A stretch of DNA of 11,106 bases from CBDUBS01 sp965365445 (GTDB lineage Bacteria > Bacteroidota > Rhodothermia > Rhodothermales > DASSAV01): assembly GCA_965365445.1 (NCBI GenBank), contig CBDUBS010000114.1, positions 1 to 11,106 of the forward strand. The letters run 5' to 3'. Shown piece after piece: positions 1-7,561 of the stretch. The notes beneath the pieces are model-generated. The model did not search any database. It was not told where the DNA came from and saw nothing but the letters and a program-made list of their open reading frames with translations. Position numbers and translations under genes: made by a program. The number at the start of each line of letters is the position of its first letter. The first letter of the stretch is position 1.

Positions 1-1861
1 ATCGTTCGAGCAGGCGGTGGTGGGCATCTTTGGTGCTCGTCGTATCCAGGTCCATCCGGATGACGGCCGCTTCCGGGAAAAGGCTTCCCAGTTCCTCTTC
101 GATGCGCTGCGTGCCGGCTCCCAGCATGTCGAATGCTCGCTCTCCGCATTTCGGGCAAGACCGGGGAATCCGTTCGGCTCGTCCGCAGTAGTGGCACCGG
201 AGCTGCCGCAGGGGTTTGTGGTACGTGAGGGTTACGGAGCAATCGGGGCACAGCGGCGACCAGCCGCACGCTTCGCACTCGATGACCGGGGCGTACCCCC
301 GACGGTTTTGCAGCAGGATGATCTGTTCCTTGCGCTCCAGTCGCGCCCTCACGGCCTCCTTCAACGAGTTGGAGAGGCTTCCGTCGAGCTGGTGTTTCTT
401 GCGCTCGAGCGTCAGATCGATGATGGAAACGCCCGGCATCGAAGCCGCCGTACCTCCCCTGACGGGCGCACGCTCCGGCATCTCGACCAGCGTATATTTT
501 CCCCGGCGCGCGTTGGCGTAGGATTCAACGGACGGAGTGGCCGACCCCAGAATGCACACCGCTCCGCACCGCTGCGCACGCATCACGGCGACGTCGCGGG
601 CGTGGTACCGGGGCGCCGGGTCATGCTGTTTGTACGAACCTTCGTGTTCTTCATCCACCACGATCAGGCCCACGTTTTCCAGCGGAGCCATCACGGCGGA
701 ACGCGGCCCGATGACGACGGCGAAGCGGCCGTCCCGAAGCCGATGCCAGGCATCGTACCGTTCGCCCGGACTCATTTGCGAGTGCATCACGGCGATCCGG
801 TCGCCGAAATGCACCCGGAATCGCTGTACGGTTTGAGGCGTCAGGGCTATTTCCGGAACGAGAATGATGCCCGTACGGCCTTCTTCCAGCACGTTCTTGA
901 GCGCTGCGATGTAGACTTCCGTTTTTCCACTGCCTGTCACGCCGTGAAGCAGAAAGGTTTCGAACCGTTTTGCATCGATAGCCGCCTGTATAACCGCGAG
1001 CGCTTCTTTCTGCGCCGGGTGGGGCGTCCGGTGCGCCCCGGCGGGGTTGACGGGCCGGGTCAGGTCGAGGGGAGCGCGGAACACGTCATGGGATGTTTCT
1101 TCCAGAATGCCCCGGTTGATCAGGCTCCGCACGACGGCCGGTGTGGCTCCGCTTCGGGCCAGGACCAGTTCGCGTGCGGGTTCCGGATCGCCCCCGATGG
1201 TCAGTGCGATGACGGCGCTCAGCACTGCCTGCTGTCGCCTGCCTTTAAGTCTTTTTACCTCCTCCTCCGCCCGGTGGATATCGGCAAAGGGGCCGGCCAG
1301 CCGAAGGTGCGGCCGCACCCGCGCCCCGGTGCGGCCCGGTCGCAACGTTTCTTCCAACCTTACCAGTCCTTCGCGCGCCAAGCGTTGCACCACCTCTTTC
1401 GTCGCCCCCCGTACGCTCCGGCGCAGGGTTTTCAGGGATACCGATAGGCGGCCCTCCATGTGTTCCAGTACCGCCCGCTCGCCCGGAGGACGCCGCACCC
1501 CGGCTTCGACCGGCTTCGCGGTGCGGGTGATGCGGGTTTCGGACGCGATATCGGCGCCGGAAGGCAGAGCGGCGCGGATAGCTTCTCCGTGGCTGCACAC
1601 GTAATAGTCGGCGATCCAGCGGGTCAGTTCGAGCAGCTCGGGCGTAAGCGAGGGCCGCTCGTCCAGAACCTCCAGGACATCTTTATACTCGCCGGTGGGG
1701 CCCACGGCATCGCTCAACCCGACGACCACACCCGTCAGCACCCGGGGGCCCAGCGGCGCCAGGACACGGCAGCCGGGCCGGACGGATTTCCGGAGCCCTG
1801 CCGGTACGTAATAATCGAATACCGATTCGACAGGCAGCGACAGGGCAACGTGGGCGATCAC
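1..1861 (-). CDS. priA: Primosomal protein N' (replication restart helicase PriA), 3' end missing
   Basis: PriA is the 3'-to-5' DNA helicase that recognises stalled forks and D-loops and reloads the replicative helicase. The frame is open for 620 codons to the window edge. The N-terminal fork-binding domain is clear (residues 1-100, with FDYYVPAGL and RWIADYY). Helicase motifs follow: Walker A GVTGSGKT at 307-314, Walker B DEEH at 403-406, and GSATPS. All eight zinc-binding cysteines are present: C529/C532, C538/C541, C556/C559 and C569/C572, at the same spacing as in E. coli PriA. The last residues seen (RMDLDTT) belong to the second helicase lobe; roughly the last 100-200 residues lie outside. 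The start is GTG at 1861. A nearby ATG at 1869 is out of frame and meets a stop after three codons. No other start lies between GTG and the rpe stop 24 bp upstream, so priA is probably co-transcribed with rpe. Confidence 0.96.
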   Translation of the reverse strand, partial: MIAHVALSLPVESVFDYYVPAGLRKSVRPGCRVLAPLGPRVLTGVVVGLSDAVGPTGEYKDVLEVLDERPSLTPELLELTRWIADYYVCSHGEAIRAALPSGADIASETRITRTAKPVEAGVRRPPGERAVLEHMEGRLSVSLKTLRRSVRGATKEVVQRLAREGLVRLEETLRPGRTGARVRPHLRLAGPFADIHRAEEEVKRLKGRRQQAVLSAVIALTIGGDPEPARELVLARSGATPAVVRSLINRGILEETSHDVFRAPLDLTRPVNPAGAHRTPHPAQKEALAVIQAAIDAKRFETFLLHGVTGSGKTEVYIAALKNVLEEGRTGIILVPEIALTPQTVQRFRVHFGDRIAVMHSQMSPGERYDAWHRLRDGRFAVVIGPRSAVMAPLENVGLIVVDEEHEGSYKQHDPAPRYHARDVAVMRAQRCGAVCILGSATPSVESYANARRGKYTLVEMPERAPVRGGTAASMPGVSIIDLTLERKKHQLDGSLSNSLKEAVRARLERKEQIILLQNRRGYAPVIECEACGWSPLCPDCSVTLTYHKPLRQLRCHYCGRAERIPRSCPKCGERAFDMLGAGTQRIEEELGSLFPEAAVIRMDLDTTSTKDAHHRLLER

Positions 1862-1885
1862 GGTTCCATCCGGTTGATGATACGG

Positions 1886-2560
1886 TCAGGCCGTGGCGTG
1901 GAGGGCCTGACGGAGTCGCCGGATGTTCTCGGCTACCGGGAGCGGGCCTCCGAACACGGCGCTGCCGGCTACGATTACGTCCGCGCCGGCCTGCACGACT
2001 TCGCGGATGTTATCCGGCCCGACCCCCCCATCCACCTCCAGGAAGGCGCTCGATCCGATGCCGTCGAGCATGTTTCGTAGTCGCCGGATCTTCTCGGTGC
2101 TCCCCGGAATGTATTTCTGGCCGCCGAAACCCGGATTGACCGACATGATGAGCACCAGATCTGCATCCGGCAGAATCTCCTCCAGGGTCACCAGCGACGT
2201 GGCCGGGTTGAGCGTTATACCCGGTCGGGCCCCTGCCTCGCGGATCTGCTGAACCGTCCGGTGCAGGTGCCGGGTAGCTTCCACCTGAACGGTGATGATG
2301 TCCGCACCGGCTGCGGCAAACGCCTCTACGTACCGCTCCGGCTCCTCGATCATCAGGTGCACGTCCAGTTTGATCCCGGTTTCGTCCCGCACGGGCTTCA
2401 GCGCCCGAACGATCAGAGGACCGAACGATATGTTCGGCACGAACATACCGTCCATGACATCCACGTGAATCCAGTCGGCGCCTCCGCTAATAGCCTCACG
2501 TACGTGGGCCTCCAGGCGGGTGAAGTCGGCGGCGAGGATGGAAGGGGCTAGTTTGATCAT
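1886..2560 (-). CDS. rpe: Ribulose-phosphate 3-epimerase
   Basis: This cytosolic enzyme interconverts D-ribulose 5-phosphate and D-xylulose 5-phosphate in the pentose phosphate pathway. The protein is 224 residues, matching the family's usual 220-230. It is a TIM barrel beginning IKLAPSILAADF. The metal and catalytic residues are in place: H32 and D34 in HVDVMDG, H68 in DVHLM, and D177 in EVDGG. The phosphate-binding loop region VNPGFGGQ is at 141-148. I chose the ATG at 2560 because the family normally begins at MIKLAPSILA. A GTG at 2572 would add only four residues and lies at or before the expected transcription start. The gene follows the nuo terminator and precedes priA by 24 bp, so rpe-priA looks like its own transcription unit. 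The rpe stop and the priA start are in the same reading frame. Confidence 0.96.
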   Translation of the reverse strand: MIKLAPSILAADFTRLEAHVREAISGGADWIHVDVMDGMFVPNISFGPLIVRALKPVRDETGIKLDVHLMIEEPERYVEAFAAAGADIITVQVEATRHLHRTVQQIREAGARPGITLNPATSLVTLEEILPDADLVLIMSVNPGFGGQKYIPGSTEKIRRLRNMLDGIGSSAFLEVDGGVGPDNIREVVQAGADVIVAGSAVFGGPLPVAENIRRLRQALHATA

Positions 2561-2576
2561 GGGCCTGTGCACCGTA

Positions 2577-2607
2577 GCAGAGTAAAGAGTTGACCGTGTT
2601 CCTGCAA
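2577..2607 (-). promoter_or_regulatory. Candidate promoter for rpe-priA
   Basis: On the minus strand, TTG at 2607-2605 is followed after exactly 20 bases by TACTCTGC at 2584-2577. This loosely fits the Bacteroidota-type promoter (TTG about 19-23 bases before TAnnTTTG). A start near 2571 would give a leader of about 10 bases before the rpe ATG at 2560. The same TTG-N20-TAC arrangement occurs upstream of nuoA. The upstream element falls inside the T-rich tail of the nuo terminator. The match is short and degenerate, so the call is tentative. Confidence 0.35.
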
Positions 2608-2644
2608 AGGAAAAAGGAGCGCCCTACCCGTGGGACGCTCCTTT
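2606..2644 (-). terminator. Rho-independent terminator after nuoH
   Basis: Arms AAAGGAGCG (2613-2621) and CGCTCCTTT (2636-2644) pair perfectly over nine base pairs. Three more G-C pairs extend the stem after a one-base bulge, leaving a loop of about seven bases. On the minus strand the stem is followed by TTTTTCCTTT (2615-2606), the orientation needed to stop transcripts arriving from nuoH, whose stop codon is 26 bp upstream. It marks the end of the nuoA-H transcription unit. Confidence 0.88.
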
Positions 2645-2669
2645 CGATTCATTCCGATTTTTCCCGGTT

Positions 2670-3704
2670 TCAGAAAATCGCCTCGAACAGGGCTACGCCA
2701 AATGCGACGACCAGCGTGTTCACCAGCGCGATCGGGAGGAGATACTTCCAGCCGAGCGTCATGAGCTGGTGATACTTGAAGCGGGGCAACGTCCAGCGAA
2801 CCCAGATGAAGAAAAAGGCGAAGAAAGCCACCTTGGCCATCAGGCTGAAAAACTGGAGGATGCCGAGCACGAGGCTACCTTCCAGCGCCGGAACGGCGGC
2901 CAGAAGCAACGGCTGGAACGGGATCAGGTAGCCGCCGAAAAACAGCGTTACGATGACGAAGGACGCCACGAAAAAGTTGACGTACTCCGCAAGAAAGAAC
3001 ATCCCGAACTTCATGCCGCTGTATTCGGTGTGGTACCCCCCTACGAGCTCCTGCTCGGCTTCGGGAAGATCGAACGGAGCCCGGTTGGTTTCCGCGAAGG
3101 CCGTTACGAGGAACAGGGCAAAGCCGACCGGATTGCGAAATACGTTCCATCCGAGGATCGCCCAGCCGGAAGCCTGGCTTTCCACGATATCCATCGGGCG
3201 GAGCGACCCCGCAATGAGCACCACCGATACCACGGCAAGGCCCATCGAAAGCTCGTAGGAAATCATCTGCGCCGACGAGCGCAACCCGCCCAACAGGGAG
3301 TATTTGCTGTTGGAACTCCACCCGGCGAGCGTTACCCCGTACACCGCAATGGAGGTCAGAGCCAGTACGACGAGTATGCCTACCTCGATATCGGCGACCA
3401 CCACACCATAGGCGAACGGAATGACCGATATGGTGGACATCGCGATGGTCACCATGATGACCGGCGCGAGTGAGTGGACGAACGCGTTGGCGGCGGCCGG
3501 GCGAATATCTTCCTTCAGCACGAGTTTGCCGACGTCCGCGAAGGGTTGCAGGAAACCGGCCGGTCCGACCCGGTTGGGCCCCGGCCGGTTCTGGATGAAA
3601 CCGGCCACACGGCGCTCCGCCCACACGAGCACCGAAGCCGAGACGAGCAGCAGGTTGAGAATGAGGAACCCGATGATGGCGATCCAGATCGGTGAAAGGT
3701 CCAT
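2670..3704 (-). CDS. nuoH: NADH-quinone oxidoreductase subunit H (membrane subunit, ND1/Nqo8 type)
   Basis: NuoH is the membrane subunit that meets the peripheral arm and forms much of the quinone entry channel and the first part of the proton path. The protein is 344 residues with about eight hydrophobic segments. The conserved loops are intact: AERRVAGFIQNRPGPNRVGP at 29-48, WSSNSKYSLLGGLRSSAQ at 129-146, and AETNRAPFDLPEAEQELVGG at 204-223, followed by GYHTEYSGMKF, the acidic quinone-channel loop. I chose the ATG at 3704 (MDLSPIW). The frame stays open upstream to 3929, but that extension of 75 residues is Arg/Pro-rich, hydrophilic, unlike the family, and overlaps the end of nuoG. The gene is the last of the cluster: 41 bp separate it from nuoG and a terminator follows. 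No clear Shine-Dalgarno sequence precedes the start. nuoI, which often follows nuoH, is not here. Confidence 0.97.
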   Translation of the reverse strand: MDLSPIWIAIIGFLILNLLLVSASVLVWAERRVAGFIQNRPGPNRVGPAGFLQPFADVGKLVLKEDIRPAAANAFVHSLAPVIMVTIAMSTISVIPFAYGVVVADIEVGILVVLALTSIAVYGVTLAGWSSNSKYSLLGGLRSSAQMISYELSMGLAVVSVVLIAGSLRPMDIVESQASGWAILGWNVFRNPVGFALFLVTAFAETNRAPFDLPEAEQELVGGYHTEYSGMKFGMFFLAEYVNFFVASFVIVTLFFGGYLIPFQPLLLAAVPALEGSLVLGILQFFSLMAKVAFFAFFFIWVRWTLPRFKYHQLMTLGWKYLLPIALVNTLVVAFGVALFEAIF

Positions 3705-3745
3705 GTCCGGAGCGGTTGTCGAAGGGATGAGGGTGGGAAGTTGAA

Positions 3746-5467
3746 TCAGGCCGCTTGTTCGAGCCCGGCCAGCCGAACGCCGGAGAGCCCCATGGCTTTG
3801 TAGGTAGCTCCCGCGAAGGCCGGTATTTCGCGGCTGATTTCCTGCATGACGGCTTTCGGGCCGTCGTATGCCATTTCGAGCCCGAGGAGACCGGCGAGGT
3901 CCGGGAGGATTTCCCAACCGGGTTTGCAATCTATTCTGTTGGCTTCGTTATACCAGCGGTCGAAGGGGGTGCCGTGCATGTCCTGCCGGTTCTTGCCCAT
4001 TTCCAGTACGAGCGTTCGGTTGACTCCCCGTATAGCTTTCGCGGGCCGTACACGCTGGGCGTGACCGTCCTGGTTGACGTAGGTGCCCACCGTTTCGACC
4101 ACCATAGCCGCCGGAAACGCCACCGTGGCAGCCGGTAGCGCAGCATTGGTCGTGTGGTAGTGGTGCAAAATCAGGGGGATGCCGTTCATATCCGCCGTGG
4201 TGAACACCCCGGCCCCCACGGGGTCGTCCTCCAACACGTACACCAGGTCTATATCGCCGTTGCGCAAGGCCGCCCGGATTCGTTCACCGTCGGCGGGACT
4301 CATGCCCAATCGCTCGCATCCGGCGGCATTCGGCGTTTTATCGTCGGTAACGAGCCAGCCGTCCCCGGCGCCCGGAACGATGTGCGGCAGGTATACCGGC
4401 GCGGGGGCCCCCAGCGACCGGGCCAGTTTCATGAGCAGGTAATTATCTTCTACGGTAGCATAAGCCGATCCGATGAAAAGGATACGCTCTCCACGGGCCG
4501 AGCGGAGCAGTTCGGCGGCCCGTGCATAGGCCCGTTCCCACGCAGCCCCTTCAACGCCGTCCACGGACGGGCCGGCGGGACGGTTTTGATTGAACATCGG
4601 GTAGGCCAGGCGGTCCTCGTCGGGAAGCCAGTATTCGTTCACGTCCATATTCTGCCGGGCCGTGATGTTCACCACTTCGTTATCCTTCACCCACACCATG
4701 CAGTTGGAGCCTTTAGCATTGGTAACCGTGATGGAGGGAGTCTGGCTGACCTCCCACACGCGGGCGCGGAAGCGGAAGTCGATGGATGTGAGCGCCCCGA
4801 CCGGGCAGATGTCGATCACGTTCATCGAGTAGGGTTCATCGAAGACGACCCCGGGAGGGGTGAGCGGATAATTCTTGACGCCGCGGGAAATAATGGTGAG
4901 CTGATTGCTTTTGGATATTTCCGATACGAACCGGGTGCAACGGGTGCAGTTGATGCACCGCTCGGCATCCAGCATGACGTTCGGCCCGAGGACGACGCGT
5001 TTCGGCTTTTTGACCTTCCAGAATTCGAAGCGGGAGCCCTCGGGCCCGTATTTGTACGACTGGATCTGGAGAGGGCAGTGCCCGGCCTGGTCGCAGATGG
5101 GGCAGTCAAGCGGGTGGTTGATGAGCAGAAATTCCAGGTTATCCTTCTGTGCGCGGGCTACCAGATCGCTGCCCATGTGCGTTTTGACGACCATGCCGTC
5201 GGTGATGTCCACCGAGCAACTCGTCATGAGCTTGGGGAACCACTGGATGACGGGTTTCCCGTGTTCGTCGAGCCTGGGGGATTTCGTCTCCCGGTCGATG
5301 ACGGGCGTTCCGATTTCCACCAGGCACTGCCGGCAGTTTGCCGGGATCGACATGGCCGGATGGTAGCAAAAATGCGGCAGCTCGATCCCGAGGTTCAGGC
5401 AAAACTGAAGCAGTTTGGGCCGGCCTTCGTAAGCGTATGCGACGTTGTCTATCGTAACCGTTGGCAT
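3746..5467 (-). CDS. nuoG: NADH-quinone oxidoreductase subunit G (iron-sulfur subunit, short form without N7)
   Basis: NuoG carries electrons from NuoF toward NuoI/NuoB in the peripheral arm. The 573-residue protein starts with a ferredoxin-like domain whose N1b [2Fe-2S] ligands are C34, C45, C48 and C84. The N5 [4Fe-4S] site is H118, C122, C125 and C131 (HxxxCxxCxxxxxC). The N4 site is C171, C174, C177 and C221 (last one in CPVGAL). The CxxCxxxC...C motif of the extra N7 cluster, expected just after residue 240, is absent: the segment reads SQTPSITVTNAKGSNC with a single cysteine, as in mitochondrial-type subunits. The C-terminal half (about 300-573) is a shortened molybdopterin-oxidoreductase-like region, well below the length of E. 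coli NuoG (about 900 residues). The start MPTVTID fits the fold, and 22 bp separate it from nuoF. A GGAGA lies 13 bases upstream, too far for a good ribosome site. Confidence 0.96.
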   Translation of the reverse strand: MPTVTIDNVAYAYEGRPKLLQFCLNLGIELPHFCYHPAMSIPANCRQCLVEIGTPVIDRETKSPRLDEHGKPVIQWFPKLMTSCSVDITDGMVVKTHMGSDLVARAQKDNLEFLLINHPLDCPICDQAGHCPLQIQSYKYGPEGSRFEFWKVKKPKRVVLGPNVMLDAERCINCTRCTRFVSEISKSNQLTIISRGVKNYPLTPPGVVFDEPYSMNVIDICPVGALTSIDFRFRARVWEVSQTPSITVTNAKGSNCMVWVKDNEVVNITARQNMDVNEYWLPDEDRLAYPMFNQNRPAGPSVDGVEGAAWERAYARAAELLRSARGERILFIGSAYATVEDNYLLMKLARSLGAPAPVYLPHIVPGAGDGWLVTDDKTPNAAGCERLGMSPADGERIRAALRNGDIDLVYVLEDDPVGAGVFTTADMNGIPLILHHYHTTNAALPAATVAFPAAMVVETVGTYVNQDGHAQRVRPAKAIRGVNRTLVLEMGKNRQDMHGTPFDRWYNEANRIDCKPGWEILPDLAGLLGLEMAYDGPKAVMQEISREIPAFAGATYKAMGLSGVRLAGLEQAA

Positions 5468-5489
5468 CGGTGTAAGTCAGTCTCCGTGT

Positions 5490-6818
5490 TCATTGTGCGA
5501 CCAGAAAGCCGGTTGTCACCAGGCTGGGTTTGCAACGGGCTTCAAATTCCTCGCGGAACCGCTCGATGGTATACCTTACCGGCCAGGCGGCGGCGTCGGC
5601 CAGGGCGCAGACGGTGCGCCCTTCCATCTGGGTGCAGAGATCCAGCAGCAAGTCGAGGTCGCGAAGGCGACCTTCGCCTTCATCGATTCGGGTGACGATG
5701 TTTTCGAGCCAGCCGGTGCCTTCGCGGCAGGGAGTGCACTGCCCGCAGCTTTCGTGTGCATAAAAGTGGGTGATACGCCGCAGAAAGGATACCATGTCCG
5801 TATCCTCGTCAAGAATGAGCATACCGGCGGTGCCCATCATGGAGCCGGCTTCCCGGAGGGAGTCCGAATCCATGGTGACGCCTTCGATCTGGTCGGCGCG
5901 GAGGACCGGGGTGGAGCTGCCGCCCGGCACCAGGGCTTTCAGCCGCTTTCCGCCGCGCATCCCTTTCGCCACTTCATCGATGAGGTCCGTGATGAGCATC
6001 CCGGTGGGGTATTCGTACACGCCCGGCCGGTTTACGTGCCCGGAAATGCCGTACAGCACCGGCCCGGTGTGTTTTTGCGCTCCGATACGGGAAAACCAGT
6101 CCGCTCCCCGGGCTAGGATGAGTGGCACGCAGGCAAGCGTCTCGACGTTGTTGATGGTCGTGGGAGCGCCCCACAGACCTTTCTGGGCAGGAAAGGGCGG
6201 CTTGATGCGGGGGTAGGCCCGCTTGCCCTCCACCGATTCCATGAGGCTGGATTCCTCGCCGCAGATATAGGCTCCGGCTCCTTTATGGATCACGATGTCC
6301 ATCGAGAAGTCCGAGCCCATGATGTTTTTTCCGACGTATCCGGCCCGGTACAGCCCTTCGAGTTCGGCTTCCATGTGCCGGATCCAATCGGCATACTCCC
6401 CGCGTATGTACAGGTAGCACCTATCGATCGTCATGGCATACCCGGCCAGCAGGATGCCCTCGAACACCAGATGCGGGTTGTACTCCATCAACTGCCGGTC
6501 CTTGAAGGTGCCCGGCTCGCTTTCGTCGCCATTGCAGCACAGGTACCGAGGCTTCCCGGCTTCGGGGGGCGGCATGAAGCTCCATTTCAGGCCGGTTACG
6601 AAGCCCGCCCCGCCCCGCCCGCGTAGCCCGCTGGCCTTGACCGTTTCGGTAATGGATTTCTGATCCCACGTAGAGCCGGTCAGGACGTCCCGAAGGACGC
6701 GGTATCCACCGTGCCCTTCGTACACGTCCAACCGATGCAGATCGCGTACGGGCGGGAGGAGCACCCGTTCGTACCGGCGCCAGTCGCCTGCCTTCGATAT
6801 ACCTCTTTTCGATTCCAT
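5490..6818 (-). CDS. nuoF: NADH-quinone oxidoreductase subunit F (NADH- and FMN-binding, N3 cluster)
   Basis: NuoF oxidises NADH and passes electrons through FMN to the N3 [4Fe-4S] cluster. It is 442 residues, a normal length. The glycine-rich nucleotide loop GLRGRGGAGF is at 64-73, with NGDESEPGTFKDR at 96-108 (FMN/NADH site) and GAGAYICGEESSL near 180-192. The N3 ligands are C358, C361 and C364 in ESCGQCTPCREGT plus C404 in RTVCAL. The SLBB-type segment lies around 250-330. The start at 6818 leaves about 20 residues before the conserved core; no other start is favoured. The gene is 30 bp downstream of nuoE and 22 bp upstream of nuoG, so E-F-G, the NADH dehydrogenase module, are contiguous. 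No Shine-Dalgarno motif is visible. Confidence 0.97.
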   Translation of the reverse strand: MESKRGISKAGDWRRYERVLLPPVRDLHRLDVYEGHGGYRVLRDVLTGSTWDQKSITETVKASGLRGRGGAGFVTGLKWSFMPPPEAGKPRYLCCNGDESEPGTFKDRQLMEYNPHLVFEGILLAGYAMTIDRCYLYIRGEYADWIRHMEAELEGLYRAGYVGKNIMGSDFSMDIVIHKGAGAYICGEESSLMESVEGKRAYPRIKPPFPAQKGLWGAPTTINNVETLACVPLILARGADWFSRIGAQKHTGPVLYGISGHVNRPGVYEYPTGMLITDLIDEVAKGMRGGKRLKALVPGGSSTPVLRADQIEGVTMDSDSLREAGSMMGTAGMLILDEDTDMVSFLRRITHFYAHESCGQCTPCREGTGWLENIVTRIDEGEGRLRDLDLLLDLCTQMEGRTVCALADAAAWPVRYTIERFREEFEARCKPSLVTTGFLVAQ

Positions 6819-6848
6819 GCTATACTGTCAGATGGGAAGGGCGGTGCT

Positions 6849-7523
6849 TCAACGGAGCGTTTCGGAGACGGGCGGGGTTATGTAAGGCTCGACGGCGTCC
6901 GCATCGGAGCGGCGGTTGCCTTCGAGTTCCTCCTCGTCCTGCGGCAGCGTCACCGACGCAAACCCGGGCATTTCACCTCGCCCCAGCGCCTCGATGAGCC
7001 GGTCGATTTTTTCGGGCGTCAGGTTGTGTACGTAGGGTCCGTTGGTAACCTGAAGCATGGGCGCGGAGCCGCACGCCCCCAGACACTCGGCTTCCTGGAT
7101 GGTGAACAGGCCGTCGGGTGTGGTTTCGCCCTTGTGTATGCCGAGCCTGTGTTCGAGATGGTGGAGCATGTCGTATCCCCCGCACACCTGACAGGAAAAA
7201 CAGGTGCATACGTCCAGCACGAACCGGCCTACCGGCTTCTTGAAGTACTGTGTATAGAACGTGGCGACCCCGTACGCCTGGGCGTAGGTCATCCCGAGTT
7301 CGTCTGCCGTCAGGCGGATCACTTCGGGAGGGAGGAAGCCGAATTTTTCCTGAGCCAGCCAGAGCGCTTTCATGATGGCCCCTTCAGGTTCCGGGTACTG
7401 CTCCCGGTAGCGAGCCAGGAGGGCTTTTTCCTCGTCGGTGAAAAATAACTCGCCCTCCGGTACGGCAGGGGCGCCGTCGAGATCCGGCAGGGGGGAGACG
7501 GGTTGCTTTACGAAATCAGCCAT
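6849..7523 (-). CDS. nuoE: NADH-quinone oxidoreductase subunit E (24-kDa type, N1a cluster)
   Basis: NuoE pairs with NuoF and holds the off-path [2Fe-2S] cluster N1a in a thioredoxin-like domain. It is 224 residues against about 160-210 in many relatives. The helical N-terminal part covers roughly 25-90 (ALWLAQEKFGFLPPEVI and YGVATFYTQY are typical). The cluster ligands are C106 and C111 (CxxxxC) and C147 and C151 in ECLGACGSAP. Two further cysteines, C108 and C114, sit beside the first pair. The last 35 residues after the fold are acidic and polar and look disordered. The start MADFVKQP at 7523 lies 38 bp after nuoD and has no Shine-Dalgarno sequence. Confidence 0.96.
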   Translation of the reverse strand: MADFVKQPVSPLPDLDGAPAVPEGELFFTDEEKALLARYREQYPEPEGAIMKALWLAQEKFGFLPPEVIRLTADELGMTYAQAYGVATFYTQYFKKPVGRFVLDVCTCFSCQVCGGYDMLHHLEHRLGIHKGETTPDGLFTIQEAECLGACGSAPMLQVTNGPYVHNLTPEKIDRLIEALGRGEMPGFASVTLPQDEEELEGNRRSDADAVEPYITPPVSETLR

Positions 7524-7561
7524 GCTTCAATATGCAGCGCCCGACGTGCGGGTCGGAATGG

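Noticed and set aside
17..1447. 476-codon open frame on the plus strand
   Set aside because: It lies entirely opposite priA, whose minus-strand frame shows continuous PriA homology. The plus-strand protein is Arg/His/Pro-rich with no recognisable domain, typical of a shadow frame in GC-rich DNA.
3705..3929. 75-residue N-terminal extension of NuoH
   Set aside because: It overlaps the end of nuoG and is Arg/Pro-rich and unlike the family; NuoH normally starts just before its first helix, as at 3704.
4154..5695. 513-codon plus-strand open frame
   Set aside because: It is antisense to nuoG and the end of nuoF, both strongly supported by cluster motifs; its translation has no recognisable domain.
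7541..7556. Inverted repeat CCGAC / GTCGG in the nuoE-nuoD gap
   Set aside because: Only five base pairs with a six-base loop and no T-tract, inside a 38-bp operon gap; too weak to call a terminator or operator.
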